A DNA stretch of 64,000 nucleotides from NCBI GenBank assembly GCA_963556255.1, contig OY744604.1, positions 77,804,236-77,868,235 on the forward strand. Reading direction: 5' to 3'. The position numbers and the translations under genes are program-made. Under the pieces are notes generated by a model. The model was not told the DNA's origin. It worked only from the letters and a program-made list of their open reading frames with translations, and did no database searches. Source of the stretch: Allolobophora icterica. Its lineage: Eukaryota > Annelida > Clitellata > Crassiclitellata > Lumbricidae. Below, one piece after another: positions 11,924 to 26,342 of this stretch (the first letter of the stretch is position 1; each line of letters begins with the position of its first letter).

Positions 11924-12110
11924 GACCCCCCGACAACGAAAAAGAGGAAACATTTAAAGTGTTTCCGACCATGCAGAAACTACAACTATCCATGAAAGTT
12001 CATCAACGTAACAGTCCACTAGAAAACATTTACAACACAAAAGAGAATCATCTATGTAGGCTTAATGAGGGAGACTGACAGTCCGTAGAAATCTATGAAA
12101 AGTTCGTACA

Positions 12111-12659
12111 TTAAACTGAGGGGCGACTTAATATGTCTGGTAACACATTGTCTCGACCACGCCGATGCTTAATGTTCAAGGAGTATTGTTGGAGTTCCAG
12201 ACTCCATCGCAAAAGTTTCGCATTCGAAGGAGCCATGCGATTTATGAACTGGAGTGGACTATGGTCCGTATAGACAACCACTGGAGCGGAACCAAAGTAC
12301 ACGCTGAACGCGCGTACACCTACCACCAGCGCAAGTGCCTCCTTCTCAATTGTCGAATAGCGTACTTCAGCCGAACTCAACTTCCGACTCAGGTAGCAGA
12401 CCGGGTGCTCAATCTCGTCAGTATTCTGAAATAGACAACCTCCCAAACAAAAGTACGAAGCATCCACAGCTAAATAAAAGGGTTTGTCAAAATCTGGCGG
12501 TTTAAGTATAGGCCGCGAAGCCATCCTAGACTTCAAATCAATGAATGCATTCTCAGCCTCAGGAGACCAAGTAAACCTGTGACCTTTCTCAAGTAACAAA
12601 GTAAGAGGTAACGTTAACTGAGAGTAATGCGGCAGAAACTTGCGGTAATAACCAGGCAA
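12111..12659 (-). pseudogene. Gypsy element 1: RT thumb/connection and RNase H
   Basis: The frame begins with the PGYYRKFLPHYS motif that follows the RT catalytic core in Ty3/gypsy Pol. It continues with LAVDASYFCLGGCL, YSTIEKEALALV and VVYTDHSPLQF, the RNase H landmarks, and ends at DILSRPSV, after which an integrase would be expected but is absent. The first codon (TTG) is not a real start. The frame is continuous with the upstream gag-pol frame except for one TAA at 12672-12674, so this is the 3' part of a single broken reading frame. Confidence 0.85.
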
Positions 12660-12671
12660 ACCCAGAAAAGA

Positions 12672-15029
12672 TTAAACCTGCTTCTTAAGCGCATTCAACT
12701 TACGAAAGTCTGTACACAGCCGCAGAGACCCATCCGATTTAGGTACAAGTACAATAGGCGAAGCCCACGCACTTTCGGATTCCTCTACAATGCCTTCTTC
12801 AATTAGGCCTTTAATCTCTTTGTCTACCTGTGCCATACGTTCAGGATGCAACCGATAGGCTGTCTGCCGTACTGGTCGTGCATCAGGTATCAACTCAATG
12901 CGGTGTGCAATAAGTGAAGTCTTGCCAGGTACATCGCTAAACACACCCTTAAACGTACTAGGCATGCCCAGCAATTCATCCCGTTGCACAAAATCCAAAG
13001 GACTATTTGCGACCACCTCTTCTAATTTAGGCGACTCAGACACATTCACACTTGCAGGCACAACCAAACCGACATCAAGTGTAGGCGTACAATCAACACG
13101 CGACTCTACATTGGTTAAATCAGCATGCACTGCAGTAGACTCTTTGAATAAGGCACTCAAGTCTACGTCTAACTGCACATTTATACCAGCAGACTTATCT
13201 TCTACAGATTGAGTATGCGACACAGGTAAAGAGCCAGAATCGGTCAATTTAGTTTGAGCGCGCGTCGTCACTCCCACATTTATCTCATCTTGTGGACTAT
13301 CCAAGTCGTTACCAATTAGAACGTGAATGCCAGGTGGCAAATGGTCTACCAACCCACATAAGATAGTGCCGTTAGCAAATTTAGACTGAACTCGAATTTC
13401 AACCAAAGGAACTCGAAGCGTGACACCCGAAATACCTCTAATAAGGCGAACCTCACCGGTGTTACAGAACTCATTAGCATGCAATAATTCCTTGCTAGCC
13501 AAGCTTTGCAAAGAACCAGTATCTCTTAACACAACAATATTGCGAGGAAGTCCAGTGGGCGTATACACATAGCCAGACGAACAGAATGACAAGTACCCAG
13601 CGTCGACCATTTTAGTCGGCCCATCCTTCACTTGTACAGACATATCTACGCCCGTGACCAATCCTACATTCTTAGGACTGGTGTTCTGCTGAGCAGCGAA
13701 ATCCCGTTTTGGCCTCAATTCTGGATGTAATTTGTAACATGAAGAAACCCCATGATTAGATTTACCGCAGTAAGTAAAAACAATCTGGGACTCAAATGAC
13801 TTGTGAAATTGAAATTGGCCCTCTTTACGAAAATTTTTCGGCGACCAATGGACTTCAGCTCCACGACCCGAATCACGACCAAATCCAAAATTTTCCCGTT
13901 TTTCATCATTTGAATGCAAGACAGAAGCATGCGCAGGGAAAGGCTTATATAGAATAGCAAATTCGTCTGCCAACTTCGCGGCGTCTGAAACTGTCGCGGG
14001 TTTTTTGTCAATTATCCATCTATGAATTTCAACAGGCAAGCAAGTCACAAATTGCTCAAGTTTAAAGACTTCAAAGGCCTTAGTCAAGTCATTAAACGCA
14101 CCTTCACCTTCCAGCCACCTTTGAAAAGGTAACGCCAAGCGGAAAGCGAAAGCAGAGTAAGTCTCCTGCGCACCCTTAACCAAAGTTCTAAAACTCTTCC
14201 TATAAAACTCCGGCACCCTAGCGAATGCAGTCAACAAAGCCTGTTTCAGGGTGTCATAATTCTTACAGTCCTCAAGAGATAACTCCGAAAAAACCTGTTG
14301 AGCTTTACCAGTTAATTGAGGGTGTAACAAAGCAGTCCATTTATCTCTTGAAAATTTATGAATGGTCATAGCCTTCTCAAAGGAAACAAAATAATGTTCT
14401 ATATTCGTCTCGTCAAATTTAGGGACCAATTTAATGGCAGAAGCTATGCGAAACACATCTTTGTCCTGTTCGGGACCTGGGTTCAAAACCTTAGCCTCGA
14501 TGCGCTTTAGCTCTAACTCATATTGTCTCTGCCTCTCTTTGTCTTCACCCTCTGCTCTCCTCATTCGTTCTCTTTCCTCCATCTTCAATTTTTCCTGCAA
14601 TTCAGCCTTTCTGTCTTCAGCCTCTCGTTCTCGCCTTCTGTCCTCTCGTTCTTGCCTTTTGTCTTCCATTCTCAACTTCTCCAATTGATATTCTCTGTCA
14701 CTATCTAACTTCGTCAATTCAGTCTTTTCTAATGCTTCCCGAGACCCAATCTCTAGCGGTCTAACTCCAAAATGGAACACTTCTTTTTCCTGCGTTCTCA
14801 ATTTAGCAAGAATTTTCTGCATTTGAGGCTTACTCATGCCTTTAGTGTCCTGATCTAATTTCTCTAATTCAAATCTTAGTTCGTCAGCCGACATATCGAA
14901 GATGTCGTACAAACTCAAGGACTTAGTCACCGGAGAGTGAAGGACACTCCCAACCGGAGAAGCGGGTAACGATGTTTCAGACCCAAAAGTAGCCATGATA
15001 CAAAGTCGCATGCACAAAAACGTGTACAA
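12672..15029 (-). pseudogene. Gypsy element 1: Gag, protease and N-terminal RT
   Basis: 785 codons; the likely start is the internal Met of MATFGSETS (about 14996). Residues about 95-190 are highly charged (Glu/Arg/Lys) and look coiled-coil. A retroviral-type zinc knuckle lies near residue 420 as FTYCGKSNHGVSSC, where the first Cys of C-x2-C-x4-H-x4-C is Phe. The aspartic-protease motif is RDTGSLQS. The frame then enters the N-terminal RT (GIVEESESAWASPIVLVPKS, SLRLCTDFRKLNA) and stops at a TAA exactly where it is joined to the post-catalytic region. The missing piece is an internal deletion of roughly 130-150 codons, estimated from family length. Confidence 0.88.
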
Positions 15030-15123
15030 CTTCCAAAGAAACCGTCAAATACGCAAATACGCAGACCCAATTTCCAATTTTGAAATTTCCAATTTTACAA
15101 AACGGAAAACGGTGAATTTTTAA

Positions 15124-15136
15124 GGACGAGCCCCCA
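15124..15136 (-). promoter_or_regulatory. Primer binding site, tRNA-Pro type
   Basis: On the element's sense strand the LTR is followed by a two-base spacer and TGGGGGCTCGTCC. This is the start of the primer-binding sequence complementary to tRNA-Pro known from several retroelements. After 13 bases the match ends. Confidence 0.8.
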
Positions 15137-15138
15137 TA

Positions 15139-16762
<1,624 letters not shown>

Positions 16763-16979
16763 CAGAGGCGGCACGTGGATTTTTCCAAGGTTGTGCGAAG
16801 ATTCAGTGTGCCTCCCCCTCCCGCGTTAGGCGACATGCCTGTCTAGTAGTCTAGTGAATTTTTTCCTGTGTTGTGTATGATAGTAGTTAGTAATAGCCTA
16901 GTATAGAGCACAGTACCAGATGAAGCAGATCCGCTACTAGTTTCACCGTGAACTGCGCACTTAAAGCACTTTTAGCATT

Positions 16980-17890
16980 AGCAAATCAAATCAGAGGGGC
17001 TTTCCAGAGAATTGTCAAAAAGAGGTTCGAGTCCGGTTTCCAGAAGGTCAAATCAAATTAGAGTGGGTCCCCAGGAAGTAGTTCAAAAGAGACCCGAGTC
17101 CAGTTTCCACGGGGCCAGATCAAGAGAAGAGGCAGAGCTGCAGCTGTCAAGACGGGTGTCGTTTATTGCGAGAAGAATTTGAAGGCGGAGGATCAGATGA
17201 GTCAGGGTAGTACTTGAAAAGGTGAGATTTCAGTTTTGAGTGGAAAGCCAGATGGTGATAGAGAACCATGAAGAGGAGGAGGATGAAGGACGGTTTGTAA
17301 TGATGATGGAGGAACTGATAAGCTGTGGGATTCAGGGGAGGGGGAGATCAATCCATAGCCGTGGTACTGCGTTGAATATGGCTCGGCTGGAGAACTTGGG
17401 ATGAGTAGTGACTGGCGGTCGAGAAAGACTGAGATAGGAGGAGGATCTGGTGGAGCGGGTTGCCTGGATGGTGAAGAGATCACTGAGGTACTTGGGCCCA
17501 GAATATTGTAGAAGGTTATAATTTATTGTAGCATAATGCAGTGGATTCGCTCTGGGATTTTTAACAAATGGAGTGATTTGAGGATGGGAGTGATATGATG
17601 ATGTTTGGGCGTTCTAGTGACAGCTCTGGCAAGTGAGATTTTGATGAGTTGCAGACGCTTGATTTGGGTGGATTCAATGGAAGAGGGAACTGCAGTAGTC
17701 AAGCTTTGAATGAACAATAGAGCTAGCAATGGTGGAGGCAGTTTTAAGGTCGAGCATGGGTTGGATGCGTCAGAGGTCACGAATGTGCATGAAACAGGAG
17801 TGCGGGAGGTTGGAGATGTGGTTAGAGAGGAAGAGGTGTGTATCAAAAGTAATACCACATTATCAATATAATCAAGCGCAATCATTATTT
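16980..17890 (-). mobile_element. CR1-type LINE 3' part (antisense copy 1)
   Basis: The minus strand encodes TQIKRLQLIKISLARAV, RTPKHHHITPILKSLHL and LKIPERIH, the C-terminal CR1 reverse transcriptase blocks, here with stops and frameshifts. It continues into the same 3' region as the plus-strand copy at 42111-44050 (ACCTTTTCAAGTACT, GGAAACCGGACTCG). A second copy lies at 18505-19165. Confidence 0.75.
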
Positions 17891-17898
17891 CTAGAAAC

Positions 17899-18286
17899 CA
17901 GAGCTAAGGGTGCGGAGGGGATACATGTGTCCCCGGGCGCCAAGGGAAGGGGTGCCGAAATGAGGGTTAAGATAAATAATTTTACTCTTAAATTTGATGC
18001 AGTTTTTACTAATTAATCCCAAATAAATTTATATGATTTAATTTTGGAGCCCCAAATATATTCATCTATATCAATATTACTTAAAAACCAGTTCTCAGGT
18101 ATGATTCTGGCGCCCCATTCAGAAATAAGGTGCAACATGCATGTACTATCTGTATTTTTCATATTTTATTTAATTAAAATTAAAATTGCCATTCAATTAT
18201 TTCGAAAATGTGAAAGAGTAAAACAGGGTGGGGGCGCCAAATTCATAGTTCGTCCCCGGGCTCAAAATATCCTAGCAACGCCGCTG
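17899..18286. mobile_element. hAT-like MITE, copy 1
   Basis: A 388-bp element runs from CAGAGC... to ...GCAACGCCGCTG, with GTCCCCGGGCGCCA near the left end and GGGCGCC/GTCCCCGGGC near the right. Flanking 8-mers CTAGAAAC and CTAGAACC match at 7 of 8 positions. It is inserted in the LINE at the same site as the copy at 19179. Confidence 0.65.
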
Positions 18287-18504
18287 CTAGAACCTAGGCT
18301 TAAAATGATCTAAATCAATTTAAAACTAAGAAATACATTGAAACTCGCATGAACGGTGATGATTTACCAGTGGCGGCGCGTGGATTTTTCAAAGGTGGTG
18401 CGAGGCATCAGTGTGCCACCCCCCCCCCACCCGTAAGGCGACAGGCCTGTCTAGCAGTCTAGGGAAATTTTTTCTGTGTTGTGTATGATAGTAGTTAGTA
18501 GTAG

Positions 18505-19165
18505 CCTTAGCCTAGGTGAGATTTCAGTTTTGAGTGGAAAGCCAAATGGTGATAGAGGACCATGAGGAGAAGAATGAAGGACGGGTTGTAATGATGATGG
18601 AGGAACTGAGAATTCAGAGGGGAGATCAATCCGTAGGCGTTGTACTGTGTTGAATATGGCTTGGTTGGAGAACTTGAGGTGAGTAGTGACTGGCCGTAAA
18701 GAAAGACTGAGATAGGAGGATGATCGGGTGGAGCGCGTTGTCTGAATGGTGAAGAGATCACTGAGCTACTTGGTCCGGAAATATTGTAGAAAGCTGTAGG
18801 TTAGTGTAATATAATGAAGTGGATTCTCTCTGGCATTTTTAACCAGTGGAATGTTTGAGGATGGGAGTGATATGATGATGTTTGGACGTTCTAGTAACAG
18901 CTCTGGCAAGTGAGATTTGGATAAGTTGCAGACGCTTGATTTCGGTGAATTCAAGGTTGAGGAAGATGGAACTGCAGTAATCAAGCTATGAATGAACAAT
19001 AGAGGTAGCAATGGTGGATGACTTTTAGGTCGAGCATGAGCCGGATACGTCGGAGGTCACGAATGTGCATGAAACAGGAGTGCGGGAGGTTGGAGATGTG
19101 GCTAGAGAAGGAGAGGTGTGTATCAAAAGTAATACCACATTATCAGTATAATCAAGTGCGATCAT
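18505..19165 (-). mobile_element. CR1-type LINE 3' part (antisense copy 2)
   Basis: Near-duplicate of the LINE segment at 17160-17890, including the RT blocks and the MITE target ATTATTTCTAGAAAC. It was copied together with the surrounding element rather than inserted independently. Confidence 0.75.
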
Positions 19166-19178
19166 TATTTCTAGAAAC

Positions 19179-19565
19179 CAGAGACGTAGCCAGAGGTGCA
19201 AAGGGTACATGTGTCCCCGGGCGCCAAGAAAATGGGCGCCAAAATGAGGGTTAAGATAAATAATTTTACTTAATTTTAATGCAGCTTTAACTAATTTATC
19301 CCAAATAAATTTAAATGATTTAATTTTGGAGCCCCAAATATATCCAGTTACATCCATATTAGTTACAAACCTGTTCGCAGATATTATTTTGGCGCCCCAT
19401 TCAGCAATAAGGTGCAACACGCATGTACTATCTGCATTTTCATATTTTATTTTATTAAAATTAAAATTGCCATTCTATTGTTGGAATATGTGAAATTGTA
19501 AAACGGGGTGGGGCGCCAAATTCATAGTTCGTCTCCGGGCTCAAAATATCCTAGCTACGCCGCTG
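19179..19565. mobile_element. hAT-like MITE, copy 2
   Basis: 387 bp, from CAGAGACGTAGCC to GGATATTTTGAGC...GCGGCGTAGC on the other strand. The ends contain GGGCGCCAA and its inverse. Flanking 8-mers CTAGAAAC (19171-19178) and CTAGACAC (19566-19573) differ at one base. This is the same insertion event as 17899-18286, duplicated. Confidence 0.7.
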
Positions 19566-19990
19566 CTAGACACTACAGGCTTAAAATGATCTAAATCAAT
19601 TTAAAACTAAGAAATACATTGAAACTCGCATGAACAGTGAAGATTTACAGTTAACTGAATTATGATATTAATGTTTCGTTGAAATTTCTAGCAACGAATA
19701 CGTAATAAATCCAAATGAAACACTACGGTGACCACAGGAAGCACCGGAAAAAATATTCCAGGTAGTCAAAGTGCCGCCCCTCAAGTGGCCGCCCGGTGCG
19801 ACCGCACCCCTTGCACCTCCCACGCGCCGCCACTGTGATTTACAGTTCACTGAATTATGATATTAAAGTTTCATTGAAATATTTGTGGCAACGAATTACG
19901 TAATAACTCCAAATGAAACACTACGGTGACCACAGTAAGCACCGAAAAATATTCCAGGTACTCAAAGTGCCGCCCCCTCAAGTGGCCCCC

Positions 19991-20215
19991 TTTTCGTTAA
20001 CGAAAACTAAAATTAAATTAGAAGTAAAAATAAATGATTTCGTTAACGAAAACTAGAAGTAAAATTAGGAAATATTTCAGCAGCAAAAACGAAATAATGA
20101 ATTGAATTAGGAATTATTTGCGTAACTAAAATTATGAACGAAATTAGGAATTATTTACAGAAGTAAAATCATTTTACTTCTTGTGGCGCTTAAGTTGAGA
20201 CAAAGGCCAGTAAAA
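19991..20215. repeat. AT-rich element with repeated TTTCGTTAACGAAA palindromes
   Basis: TTTCGTTAACGAAAAC occurs at 19992 and again near 20037, with recurring GAATTAGGAATTATT words. It is probably a MITE fragment. No coding capacity. Confidence 0.5.
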
Positions 20216-21733
20216 TTGCATGCGATCCAAACACATAATCCATTTGAAAACCTCAGCTGAGATGAAGACGCTGCACATACCATGATTCCACTCTCGATGT
20301 AGGCTACAGTTAGCCCTAATCTATCTTTGGTTTTCGTTGTCTAATAATTGTACCACTTAATTGCATACCAACGACCTCAATTTCATACGCAATTTTATTT
20401 CGGGTTTGATCATTAAATTGTAAAATTAGGTCTATGAAGTATTATATACATAATGATTTTGCAAGCCTATATATTAACAATTTACAGAAATATTACTCTT
20501 TAATAAATTTTATTACCACAAATGTTGAATTTATAATATCTATCAATATTTTTGGTATTTCTTATTATACTTATTTATTTGTAATTATTATCTATCTATA
20601 ATTATTTTAACATATTTATTATTATTTAAAAAACTAAGCTTAACAATTTTAAATAATGCGCCTTAGTACACCATTAAACCGTATTATTATTTTTTTTAAA
20701 ACTGCTAATAGATTTATTTTGAATTCTCCTAAAACTGAATTTATTCTTCTAGGCAAAACCAAGTTCGATGACTTACTTCTCAGTTGTACTGTTACGTGTA
20801 CGCAGTTGGTGCGCGATGCTTGTCTCCACCACGCCATTTTAAAGGAGGATCATGAATTTATGCAAATCACCTAAAAATTATACCGATAAAATATACCGAT
20901 ATTCATAGACTCAGATATCTTTCTCCAAACACTGTCTTAATCCCACTAGCTAATGCATTGGTTTCCAGCAGACTACTACTGTAACTCATTTCTTATAGTA
21001 GGCCTATGTATGGATGTATCAAGGCGCTTAATATAGCGCGTTTTGAATGCCTGGGCAAGCGCTGCACACATGACTGTCTAATTGGTCTAAACAGATGCTT
21101 TTCAAGAGAGTTTGCAATGTATGCTGCACAATTCGATGGCCACAGTAAATGAATGTAATGGGAGACTCTTCCAGGAGACCGGTCTCATCTATTAGAAGGG
21201 CAGGAAAGGCTCGAATTAATGTGCGGAAGCGCGGCATCTTCATATCTCCATAGGTCGCAGAGCACAACGATTGCCTACCCAGCTTATTATAAACTAGAAG
21301 ACATAGCTTCTTGATGTATGCCAGGGCAGTGCCAAAAATTGAGACACGTGTCATCATGATCGTCTTAAAAGCACTACGACTTCAACAGGAAGTCAATGTA
21401 GCGTATCTCCGATATATATATTTAGTCAATTACATGCAAATATTTGGACTTATTGGCTGCGATTCGAGCAATACAGTTAAGGATTGTCTGGATATTCCGC
21501 AACCGAATATTCGGCAGCGGAGCAAGGACAGGATTACAATGATCTCTGCGCGTGACTGTGCATATGAATGAGCGAACGAGTGGAATTTGCAGTTTCTGAA
21601 GATTATAATGCAAAACCGCTGTTTTAGGCTCAATGTCAAGTATACGACTATACTTATATCGCGCACATACAAGCTATGAAATAAATTTTGACAGAATTTT
21701 TGAAAATGAAGCACTCTTGTAATTTAATTTCAG
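20216..21733. other. No gene recognised apart from a LINE scrap
   Basis: FILNSPKTEFILLGK at about 20715-20765 (plus strand) resembles the LNxxKTEFxLxG block of CR1/L2 reverse transcriptases. Open frames on both strands at 21028-21714 have no recognisable domain. Confidence 0.45.
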
Positions 21734-21816
21734 ACGAAAGAAAATATTCGTTGTCCATTGTAATCAACAACCGTTATACGCCTAATCCAGATCTAATCAA
21801 TGAAGCAACTTTGTAA
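21734..21816 (+). CDS. IgSF-1, tentative terminal exon
   Basis: A good acceptor (TTTAATTTCAG at 21733) opens a phase-1-compatible frame, NERKYSLSIVINNRYTPNPD and on to a TAA at 21814. This would give a tail with two tyrosines, but neither sits in a strict YxxL/I/V motif. The assignment rests only on splice signal and phase across a 10-kb intron, so it is weak. Confidence 0.3.
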
Positions 21817-22544
21817 ATAATCATACAATTGTAAAAAACAAAAGTGATGATAGCCTCAAAGTAAAATCGCATTCCATAAACACCAAACCAGAAGATGTTC
21901 TACAATTTCTTGGCAACTACAGAACACTAATCTACGTTCATCCGGCTGACAACATGCTTAAAATATACAAAACCATGAAATACAACATGTCGATGAAGAT
22001 TCATTTTCCTCATGGACTTCTTTCCCAAACAAACTGCTGCAGACAATGATGAACATGGTTTAAGGTTTCCAGCAATGAAACGAAATGCATCAAATGTCGA
22101 GTGCAAACGAAAATCAGCAGCAAAACACTTTAAGTTCAGTTGAGCTAATACAATATGTCAGCATCATTGTGCCACTAAACACGTTAAATTCACTAAAAAT
22201 AAATTTCATACTTCTTCAAATTCCTATGTCAAACAGTCAATCTAAAATTATATTTGTTTTTATCTTGAAGCTGTCCATCATGATCACCCAGAAAGTTTCA
22301 GGAAGCAAACCGTTGAACAAAATTGTCTAGGGTTAACCCATTTTAAAATTGTCTGATTACGTTACATGACTACTTTTGGCAGTAGCCTACTTTTGCTTTG
22401 TCGTTTTTCGTTGCATGTTCTCTGTAGGTTTAAGTAACGCTTTCATATCGATGCTGTGTCTGTAATTGTTCTGCATTTAAACGGACAATTAGTTAGCTTC
22501 GTGTTCACTATTCAGTGTCTAGATTAATTTCATCGATTATCCGA

Positions 22545-22805
22545 AATGTAGCGATGCTGCTATGATACATGGACTCAGGTGGTTTGGCCATGTAAGCAGG
22601 ATGGGAGAAAAGAGGCTACCAAATGCTGCATTACACGGACATGTGGAGGGGAGGAGAAGTATAGGAGGGCATAGGAAGACCTGGATGGACAACATCAAGG
22701 AGGACTTAGGGGTGAAAGGCACCGACTTAGCCGGAATCGGCGAGACAATCAAGAATAGAGAACTTTGGAGAAGTTTCGTAAAGGCCTCATCGTCAGATCA
22801 CTGAT
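22545..22805 (+). mobile_element. RTE/BovB-like LINE C-terminal fragment
   Basis: Encodes LRWFGHVSRMGEKRLPNAAL, GRRSIGGHRKTWMDNIKED and ELWRSFV. This is the typical C-terminus after the reverse transcriptase in RTE-type and related LINEs (LxWxGHVxRM...R.GRPxxTW...RxxWR). The open frame is uninterrupted for 80 codons but has no RT upstream. Confidence 0.7.
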
Positions 22806-23639
22806 GGAAGAGAAGAAAGAAGAGACACGGACTGTACTGACGCTTTTGAATCTTGAAAGACTTAGGCTACATCTATTAGTCACGCAGAATCGTCTGTAGC
22901 ACTAACACCATTCGGGCTATAGGTGGAAATAAGGAAGAATTCAATTATTTTCAGTGAACTATCGTAATTGTTTTCACGAATTTTTACAGTGTCTCATCTA
23001 GAAAAAACTCAATAGGCCAACGATGCACTTTGATATAATCGGATGAAACAGCTGCCGAAACGTCCTTTCTAAAGCATGGATAGACATCTTTGGTGTAAAC
23101 ACACCTCTGAGAGTCACTTACAGTCCGACATTACCATCAGGGACTGCATTAGTTAGCATTCGACGAAGCTAGAACTAATCCGGGTTGTTAATATTTAACA
23201 CTAGCGTCTGACGAATAATCTCGTCTGCGGCAATACCGTCCAATACGCCCATGAATATATGAGCTCAGACGGTTTTCAAGTAGTGGTATTAAATATTATT
23301 TTAGACTGTTTTAAAATTTTATTGTGCTCTCATAGTCTTATGATATTATTATTTTTTTATTCAGAAATGTATTCTAGGATATTGTATCTTGTTCGTTTAT
23401 TTCATACACCAGTGTGCAACGTTTGCAATTAATTAAATAAAATCAAGTGATGTATTGAATAAGCATAGTTGTTTTTATATTTTGAGGGAATACAGCAATT
23501 CAAATGAACTGGTAAATTAGAACCAAAAACGACAATAGTTGGCTGTTACCATAGATTAATTCTCAGACATTTCCATCTTCGAGCGCTATCGTTTGTAGGA
23601 TGAAATTTAACCATTTTCTGTCGAGTTCTGTAATCCGCG
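22806..23639. other. No gene recognised
   Basis: AT-rich sequence without recognisable genes or element ends, between the LINE fragment and the start of duplication unit A. Confidence 0.4.
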
Positions 23640-23867
23640 GGGGAAGACATTGTTGAATTAATCAATTGATGTTGTGCCCAGACTAAAGCAAAGAAGATAC
23701 TTTTAAACGGTTTCATGCCAAATTTTAGTAACTGGAATTTCAGTAAGCATTTGCAAATCAAGGATAAATACATCCATGATAAATTAGCTTATTTTCACAA
23801 ACGTTGTTGAAAACAAAAATAATGTAAAGTTTCAGCGTTTCAGACTTTCTGCTTACGATATAATTCT

Positions 23868-24085
23868 GTGTATTCATTCATTCATTCATTCATTCATTCA
23901 TTCATTCGCATATTTATATAGCGCCCCTTCAAGGGAACTACTCAGAGGCGCTCCCGACACCAGCACGTTCATATTAGACAGTTTTAAGTTTTGCAAGAAA
24001 TATTCCAGGGGTGACCCCAGGGCACATGCGGAGCTCTAAGGGAAGTCTGAAAAAGCTCGACTTTGCATAGTCGTGGAACGAGCAA
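23868..24085 (-). mobile_element. LINE 3' end with (GAAT)n tail
   Basis: ATTC repeats (23873-23907) followed by ATATTTATATAGCGCCCCTTC are, on the minus strand, the GGCGCTATATAAAT...(GAAT)n terminus seen at 48520-48560. Unit B lacks it at the corresponding position (about 58130). Confidence 0.65.
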
Positions 24086-26342
24086 ATGGAACTAAAAGTA
24101 CCCCTTTATGTATGTACGTATGTACCTGAGGTATTGAACATCCGCATAGCGCATCCTAAAAATATCTTTCTAATGTTTTTATATAGATTGCACAATTTTA
24201 CTGCAGGTCTGTCTTTAAACAAAATAAAAATACTCGATTTATTGAAAACGTCAACACTGACGATCTCTCTCTTACAAGTGGAACCCAACCAATTTAATTT
24301 CATTCTGGTTAGACAATACATATCGTGTTCAGAGTTTCTGGTCCATCGTCGTTAAGAACAAAATAACCGAATGAACGTTTTCATGACACGGTTACGCTCG
24401 TTGACTGCAACTCCATGCGCAGATGGTAGAAGAATCAGGTCACCCTTGGAAGGTAGGCAATCATCATTAGTAGGGTGGTCCACAGACACATGGTAAAAAA
24501 TTAAGTTCAAGCTAGAAACCAGGCCACCCTCTCAGGTTTTTACACCTATCAATAGTATTATTGAGAAAAAATTTCAGCTTCCAATTCCAATTGGAAGACG
24601 ATGCTCACGGACTATGTTACTTTATCATATACCGATAAATAGACATTAATTGCAGAAATGAGTGTGTTGAGCATACACATGCATTTTATTTCAAGATAGA
24701 TCAAATATTACTGTAATTTAACAACATATGTAATACAAGAACAGTTACACAGATGGAACTGTAAAATTTCAGAAGGTTTAGTGAATTGGAAATGTCCAAA
24801 AATGTCAAAAACATCGTCCAGTCCATGAAAATCGAATGTCGATTGTTCTTGTTTTATAATTTCAACACCTGTTACAGTATTTGGCTCTAGAAACTGCAAG
24901 GCTTTGCAAGCACTGCGTCAACAGCAGCCTTCTTTGTTGTGTGAGTGAGAACAGCTTTCATATTTGCCTCGACCACTTGGAGAAGAAAGTGCTTTTCTTC
25001 TTCATCATTGGTGATGAGTCAGTAGAATTCCTCGAACAACTTCACGCCCTCTCAGCCGTGTCGTTCACCACTCTCAACTGCTGAATTATCTATCTACCTG
25101 GCTTATAATCCTCATTCTCGATCCATTTCTCTGGTTGAAGTGTAACAAAAATCACTCATCTTCAGGTGTGACAGTAGTGTCAGTGCTCACTGGGTTGTAA
25201 AATCACCCAGAAAACCCTACTTCAGTACCTTAGCATCACTTCTCACCTCCTTTCACCAGGCTTTGCAGTCATTGTGTCAACAATCTTCATTTTATCTCTT
25301 ACAGGAAGTTGGTCTTGCAGTCATTCTGTTGACAATCTTCATTTTATCTGTTACGGGAAGTTGGTCTGAGAACATTGCCAGACCTACAGCCTCGTCTGAA
25401 ATATACCACAAGTGGTTTTCTAGGACCTTCCTAGCAGCAACGCTAACCTAACAGTCAATAGACTCATATTGTCCTAGACCTATCCAAAGTGACAGATCTT
25501 GTTCTAGAGCTTCAGCAGCAAGTGGGGCCTTTGTCTAAGCCTTTGCGTAAAACAGGGCACCAAACTTAAAAAATCAATGAATCTGAGTTTCTTCTTTAAT
25601 AGATCGCGAAAAAGGTAGATTTTGATTGCATACAGTAACGTGGCCATCCAATGTGCATGGTGAATTGGCCCAGGGCTCTCCAGTGAATTATTGAAGACTG
25701 TCTTTCAAGGACAACCACTGTCAGCTCAATGAGCTCTTGGTAGTACTGTTGTCTCTGATCTCTGAATCTGACTTTTTCTTTCAGTAAACTCCTTGAGAAA
25801 ACTGACGCTGTTTCATGGGGGTCTTCAGTGCCGGATATGACTTCCAGTCCTCGGAAGTTGACACATGTCACACCTTCCCAGTAGCTTTAAATATTTTGAA
25901 GATTGAATTTATGGAGAACAGGTGGACTGCAGCACAAGGTGAATACTTTGGCTAAAATCAATTCCATTACATGATGACGGCAGGCCAACCACAAGAGCTA
26001 TCAGCTTTTTTGTCTTCCAGCAGAACACACAATCCGTTGAAATGCCCAGTCGTGACCTTAGAATTACACGGTTGTAACTAACATTTTTGTCAAATCGGAG
26101 ATTTCAATGTGACGGAGTTCTAACTGCACCCCTTTACCATAGTAATAGACGCTTGTACTGAATTGGATTCATATTGACCAGTATTTGACAGAATTACAAA
26201 GTTCTAAGTACGAAAATAAATTTCTGCCAGTATTACAAGGTTCTAAGTACAGAGCCAATAGGCGTCTGCAATTTTCACACGTGACCTATAGATAAACAGG
26301 CTTGTAGTTCTATGTTTACTCTAATTATAAGAAGTAACGAAG

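Larger units (their letters stand above)
18368..19835. mobile_element. hAT-like element with 8-bp TSD, nested in its own family
   Basis: Termini are CAGTGGCGGCGCGTG at the left and CACGCGCCGCCACTG at the right: a perfect 15-bp inverted repeat. The 8-bp direct repeat TGATTTAC lies at 18360-18367 and 19836-19843. Eight-base duplications and CAGNGG-type ends are hallmarks of hAT transposons. No transposase is seen; it contains an antisense LINE fragment and a smaller MITE, so it is non-autonomous. Sequence on both sides (for example CTGAATTATGATATTAA) is also found within it, showing insertion into a related copy. Confidence 0.88.
16763..19990 (+). mobile_element. Outer hAT-like element, right end lost, with nested copy of itself
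   Basis: The left terminus CAGAGGCGGCACGTGGATTT is a diverged version of CAGTGGCGGCGCGTGGATTT at 18368. The interior holds an antisense CR1-type LINE fragment and a small hAT-like MITE. It resumes after the nested copy with GTTCACTGAATTATGATATT and ...CCGCCCCCTCAAGTGGCC, but no right terminus follows. Confidence 0.6.
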
